Part shown: in pieces, positions 60,857-64,000 of the stretch | Layout of the letters: each line of letters opens with the position of its first letter | Position numbering within the stretch: position 1 is the first letter of the stretch | Origin: Pseudomonas fluorescens | Lineage (GTDB): Bacteria > Pseudomonadota > Gammaproteobacteria > Pseudomonadales > Pseudomonadaceae | Assembly: GCF_902497745.1 (NCBI RefSeq) | Contig: NZ_CABVHJ010000026.1 | Coordinates: 1-64,000, forward strand | Direction of reading: 5' to 3' | DNA length: 64,000 nucleotides | The notes under the pieces: model-generated | Told to the model about the DNA's origin: nothing | The model's input: the letters and a program-made list of their open reading frames with translations, nothing else | The model's database searches: none | Translations under genes and position numbers: made by a program

Positions 60857-60949
60857 TGTGGGAGCGAGCCTGCTCGCGAAAGCGCAGTGTCATCCTCACA
60901 TCGGTTGGCTGACACACCGCTATCGCGAGCAGGCTCACTCCTACAGTGG
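60857..60949. repeat. REP pair (BIME-like)
   Basis: Two inverted REPs (gtgggagcgagcctgctcgc and gcgagcaggctcactcctac) flank a central segment, forming a long imperfect hairpin between the small gene and the convergent GNAT gene. Confidence 0.92.
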
Positions 60950-60963
60950 TTCTGCCGCTTCGG

Positions 60964-61413
60964 TCACAATCGCTTTTGCATGATGATCGTGCGTTCGGCA
61001 CCGTGATATTCGTCGCGAATCCTGTCGAATCCAAGCGATCGATAAAAACCTTCAGCCGTGATCGAAGAGGGCACGTGCAGCTTTGTGTAACCCTGACTAA
61101 CAGCGACCGACTCAAGCTTTTCCATCAGCCGCTTGCCCAGCCCTTTGCCCTGGCAGCCCGGCTCGACAAACACGCTGCGAACCACATCCTGATCAAGACT
61201 GGCGGTGGCCACTATGTGCTGATTCAAAGTCGCCACATAAACCTGACGTTTGTCCAGCAAGCCCGGAATTGCCTGCGGCGAAAAGCTGCGCTGAACCTGC
61301 GCTATAACATCTGGCGAATAGTCGCGGCCATTGGACTCACGCAAAGTCCTCACGATGAGCTCACTGATTATGGCGGCATCTTCGCCTGTTGCGATCCGAA
61401 TCTGATCATCCAT
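60964..61413 (-). CDS. GNAT-family N-acetyltransferase
   Basis: A 149-residue acetyltransferase. The acetyl-CoA loop is SVFVEPGCQGKGLGKRLMEK and the C-terminal substrate strand is AEGFYRSLGFDRIRDE. ATG 61413 follows AGGGA. The acceptor is unknown. It is monocistronic. Confidence 0.9.
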   Translation of the reverse strand: MDDQIRIATGEDAAIISELIVRTLRESNGRDYSPDVIAQVQRSFSPQAIPGLLDKRQVYVATLNQHIVATASLDQDVVRSVFVEPGCQGKGLGKRLMEKLESVAVSQGYTKLHVPSSITAEGFYRSLGFDRIRDEYHGAERTIIMQKRL

Positions 61414-61573
61414 TTTCGTTAGTCCCTGAGACTTTCCCTGCCGGTGGATGGACCAATCACGCACCCCACGGCCCATTCGCGCAGCCATTTCCCTTCAAAG
61501 CAAAACTGTCATATTCAGTATCACTTGCCTACCCATAGTGAACAGCCCAACGCTTAAACAATGAGGCTGCACC

Positions 61574-63493
61574 GTGTTTCAACGTCTTCTGTGTTCGCTG
61601 TCCGTACTGAGCCTGTCCATCGCCGCCGCCCATGCTGCCGAGTCTGTGCCGCTCGACACGCCGCGCCTGCAAGGCATCGACAACTTCCGCGACGTCGCCG
61701 GCATCACCACCGCGTACACCACGGCCCACGACGGCACGATGCGCGCCGGGGTGTTCTACCGTTCCAACGCGCTGACGCCGACCGCGGCCGATCTGGCGAT
61801 TCTCAACGGCCTCGGCATCAAAGCCGTTTACGACTTGCGTACCCCCAGCGAAATCGCCGCCACCCCCGACACGATGATCAGCGGCGCAACCTGGCAGAAC
61901 ATCGACATCATCGGCAGCACCACCTCCGGCTCGAACATCACCAATATCTCCTTCAAAAGCGCCGCCGACGCCATCGCGATGATGGAGCAGACCAACCGTG
62001 CGTTCGTCAGCGACGCCGGCATGCGCAGCCAGTTCGGCAACTTGTTCAACGCACTCGCCAGCGTCGACGCCGCGCAGTTGTTCCACTGCACCGCCGGCAA
62101 GGATCGCACCGGCTGGACCGCCGCCGTGTTGCAAAGTATCGCCGGGGTCGACAACGCCACCATCATGGCCAACTATCTGGCGACCAACGACTACACCGCC
62201 GCTCGCGTCGCAGCCACGCTGAAAGCACTGCCGCCGAGCATGGCCGCCATCTACGAGCCGCTGCTCGGTGTGCAGGCCAGCTACCTTCAGGCCGGCCTCG
62301 ACGAAGTCACCGCGCAATACGGCAGCATGGACAATTACCTCAAACAAGGCCTCGGCCTGTCGCAGGAAACGATCTATGTGCTGCGCGGCAAACTGGTCGA
62401 ATACAACAGCCTGCCGGGTCAGGCCGGGCTGATCGGCAACGCCGCCGCTGGCGCCGAACTGCTTCGCCAATTGCAGAACACCAACCTGTCCGGCACCTAC
62501 AGCGCCTATAACTATTACCTGCAATCGGCGATCGACGCCGGCACCCTCGGCGGCGTCGAATCGCAGGTCGGCGGCCAGGTCCACGCCGACGCCGCCAGCT
62601 ACCTGCTGCGCCAAAACGCGATGATCGAACAAGCCGCCGCGCCGTTCGCCAGCGGCACTGACCTCAAGGTTGGCCAATACCGCCTCTGGACCACCGCGCT
62701 CGCCGGCTACCTCGGCACCGACGGCTCGGCCCACGCCGAAAGCAGTAATGAGCACAGCCAAGGCCTGATGGTCGGCATCACACAACGCTTCAGCGAACAA
62801 CTCAGCGCACGCGGCGGTTTCGGTTACAGCAAGGGCAGCGTCGGAGGCGCGGGTGGTGAAGCAGATACCGACTTCACCTTCCTCAACATCGGCGCCCGCT
62901 ACGGCTTCACCAGCCTTGAACAAGGCCTGTTCCTCGACGCCAATGCCAGCGCCGGCTACATCGACTACGACAGCAAACGCGACCTCGGCGGCGGCCTCGG
63001 CACCGCGAAAGGCAACAGCCACGGCAACCTCACCGGTGCCACGCTAGCTCTCGGCTACCGCGCCCCGGTCAACGGCATGACTTTCGAGCCGAGCCTCGGT
63101 TTGCGCATCAGTCACCTCGACCTCAACGGCTTCAAAGAGAAGGGCAGCGAACTCTCCCTCGACGTCGACGACAACAGCGCCACCCGCCGCAGTGCCGTCG
63201 CTAACCTCAATGTCGCTTTCGCCCCAGTGGCGATGGGCGCATGGCAATTGGTGCCGGGCGTGCAAGTCGGTTACGAACGCGCACTGGGCGACAACCAGGT
63301 CGACAGCCAAAGCCACCTGCTCGGCCTCGACATCGAACAACGTGCGGCCTTCGACAACCGCGACCAGTTCAGCGGCGGCGTCAACGTCATGGCCAGCCTC
63401 GGCGCCCTGAGTCTTGGCGCAGAAATCGGCGCCAATGGCGGCGGCGACAGCCACGGCTTCAACGGCGGCCTCAAGGCCAGCTACGCGTTCTAA
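61574..63493 (+). CDS. Tyrosine-phosphatase/autotransporter fusion protein
   Basis: A 639-residue exported protein (GTG start after GAGG; signal peptide to AAHA). The passenger (to about 370) is a bacterial dual-specificity phosphatase: RLQGIDNFRDVAG, YDLRTPSEIAA, and the active-site loop FHCTAGKDRTGW with Cys172 (C-x5-R). The C-terminal 260 residues form an autotransporter beta-barrel that ends LKASYAF with terminal Phe. The phosphatase should thus be displayed on, or released from, the cell surface. The family includes LipA-like secreted phosphatases; fusion to a barrel is unusual. Confidence 0.88.
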   Translation: MFQRLLCSLSVLSLSIAAAHAAESVPLDTPRLQGIDNFRDVAGITTAYTTAHDGTMRAGVFYRSNALTPTAADLAILNGLGIKAVYDLRTPSEIAATPDTMISGATWQNIDIIGSTTSGSNITNISFKSAADAIAMMEQTNRAFVSDAGMRSQFGNLFNALASVDAAQLFHCTAGKDRTGWTAAVLQSIAGVDNATIMANYLATNDYTAARVAATLKALPPSMAAIYEPLLGVQASYLQAGLDEVTAQYGSMDNYLKQGLGLSQETIYVLRGKLVEYNSLPGQAGLIGNAAAGAELLRQLQNTNLSGTYSAYNYYLQSAIDAGTLGGVESQVGGQVHADAASYLLRQNAMIEQAAAPFASGTDLKVGQYRLWTTALAGYLGTDGSAHAESSNEHSQGLMVGITQRFSEQLSARGGFGYSKGSVGGAGGEADTDFTFLNIGARYGFTSLEQGLFLDANASAGYIDYDSKRDLGGGLGTAKGNSHGNLTGATLALGYRAPVNGMTFEPSLGLRISHLDLNGFKEKGSELSLDVDDNSATRRSAVANLNVAFAPVAMGAWQLVPGVQVGYERALGDNQVDSQSHLLGLDIEQRAAFDNRDQFSGGVNVMASLGALSLGAEIGANGGGDSHGFNGGLKASYAF

Positions 63494-63501
63494 AAGAAAA
63501 C

Positions 63502-63519
63502 GGGGTCAAGGAAGACCCC
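63502..63519 (+). terminator. Hairpin after the fusion gene
   Basis: GGGGTC and GACCCC pair around AAGGAA eight bases after the stop. Downstream sequence is not T-rich, so it is a weak or Rho-assisted terminator. Confidence 0.6.
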
Positions 63520-63544
63520 AATCCAACAAACACCCCAAAACCAC

Positions 63545-63633
63545 TGTGGGAGCGAGCTTGCTCGCGAAAGCACCAGACCAGTCAACATCAAATCGACTGA
63601 CCCACCGCCTTCGCGAGCAAGCTCGCTCCCACA
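63545..63633. repeat. REP pair (BIME-like)
   Basis: tgtgggagcgagcttgctcg and its inverted partner cgagcaagctcgctcccaca lie about 50 bases apart. They form the same dyad as at 60857-60949 with t for c in the loop. Confidence 0.92.
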
Positions 63634-63667
63634 AATTTGATTCCATCCAATAGCAGCCAATCAAAAG

Positions 63668-63702
63668 CCCCTCACCCTAACCCTCTCCCGAAGGGAGAGG
63701 GG
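63668..63702. repeat. Inverted copy of the GAGAGGG hairpin repeat
   Basis: cccctcaccctaaccctctc followed by ccgaagggagagggg is the reverse orientation of the element at 197-232 and 63809-63844. Confidence 0.85.
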
Positions 63703-63746
63703 ACTGACCGAGGCGTCTTGCGTCATGCATCGACCTGAAAGATCGA

Positions 63747-63844
63747 GGCGATTATGGATTCAAAGCAAGACTCTCAAGTCGGTGTAGATCTTCAATATCC
63801 CCGGCTCGGTTCCCTCTCCTTGGGGAGAGGGCTAGGGTGAGGGG
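63747..63844. repeat. Composite repeat matching the left window edge
   Basis: gatcgaggcgattatggatt is followed by a region ending ttcaatatccc and then the gagagggctagggtgagggg hairpin. Order and content match 130-232, where the tandem unit, tccaatatccccc and the same hairpin occur. Confidence 0.8.
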
Positions 63845-64000
63845 AAAGCAGTCACCGCAAAATCAACTGGCCAACTCGGTCAAACGCACCCGCGCCCACT
63901 CCTCAATCAACCGCGCCGGCGTGCCATCCCCACGCTTAGCGACCCATCGGCGCGGTGCGACGTTTAGCTAAATCTTCTCACCACACGTTACCTTGCAAAC
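63845..64000. other. Right-edge segment without confirmed gene
   Basis: On the minus strand a short open frame reads RRWVAKRGDGTPARLIEEWA followed by RVRLTELAS and a stop at about 63862, but it is closed by TAG upstream inside the window and has no start. It looks like dispersed-repeat sequence rather than a gene end. Confidence 0.35.

Noticed and set aside
63862..63965. C-terminal end of a minus-strand gene entering the window
   Set aside because: The frame is closed by TAG within the window and has no start; it is probably repeat-derived.

Overview
The window reads as a chromosomal segment of a plant- or soil-associated Pseudomonas of the fluorescens group. The evidence is dense GC-rich coding, inverted REP elements of the 'gtgggagcgagc.tgctcgcg' type (820-847, 60857-60949, 63545-63633), an ArgR-type GlxA regulator beside a GabP-like permease, several Pseudomonas-restricted small families (DUF6124, DUF2986, a DUF6555-like protein, a CigR-type protein) and a cobalamin-riboswitch TonB receptor operon. 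There are no rRNA or tRNA genes, no CRISPR array and no complete insertion sequence. Names rest on reading the translated sequences against remembered families; no database search was run.

Layout. 1-3.7 kb: a 37-bp tandem array, a DUF3574 lipoprotein, a large MscS-type channel and a small secreted protein made of four 14-residue repeats. 3.9-10.6 kb: a LysR regulator divergent from a VOC protein and a GltP-like carrier, then an old-yellow-enzyme/SDR/NTF2-like/SRPBCC series behind a NemR-like operator, then a methyltransferase. 10.5-13.7 kb: an AraC remnant, a GNAT enzyme, and a LuxR solo divergent from a probable aerolysin-type pore-forming protein. 13.9-24.2 kb: an epoxide-hydrolase-like enzyme, a CigR-like protein, a methyltransferase with regulatory domain, a PanB paralogue convergent with a MocR regulator, an FAD oxidoreductase, a hemerythrin and a zinc alcohol dehydrogenase. 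24.2-28.8 kb: a cobalamin uptake operon (riboswitch, receptor, ferredoxin, binding protein) and an autotransporter remnant. 28.9-31 kb: a saccharopine-dehydrogenase-like/DUF2269/DCC group. 31-32 kb: an AT-rich islet with a HEPN nuclease whose reading frame is split at A AAA AAC. 32-36.7 kb: DUF6124 with a structured leader, an oxidoreductase, two probable orphan immunity proteins and small proteins. 36.8-47.1 kb: an MBL hydrolase and NDH-2-like enzyme, a single-domain receiver, a GlxA regulator, and a FixJ-type regulator overlapping an 1835-residue kinase/ATPase/histidine kinase. 47.3-49 kb: a second AT-richer islet with a free-standing ComEC-like MBL protein. 49-64 kb: HIT protein, GabP-like permease with ArgR-like regulator, thioesterase, an unrecognised island gene, an ABC exporter, small membrane proteins, a DUF3885 immunity-like pair, an esterase/TspO pair, and a surface phosphatase-autotransporter fusion, ending in repeats related to those at the left edge.

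Themes. The core is metabolic and regulatory. Between these blocks lie one- or two-gene accessory insertions with lower GC, broken genes at their borders and probable roles in conflict with insects, phages or competing bacteria. The three most unusual items are the split-frame HEPN gene (31288-32006), the LuxR-solo/pore-forming-protein pair with a perfect 7-bp dyad between them (11766-13616), and the outer-membrane phosphatase fusion (61574-63493).
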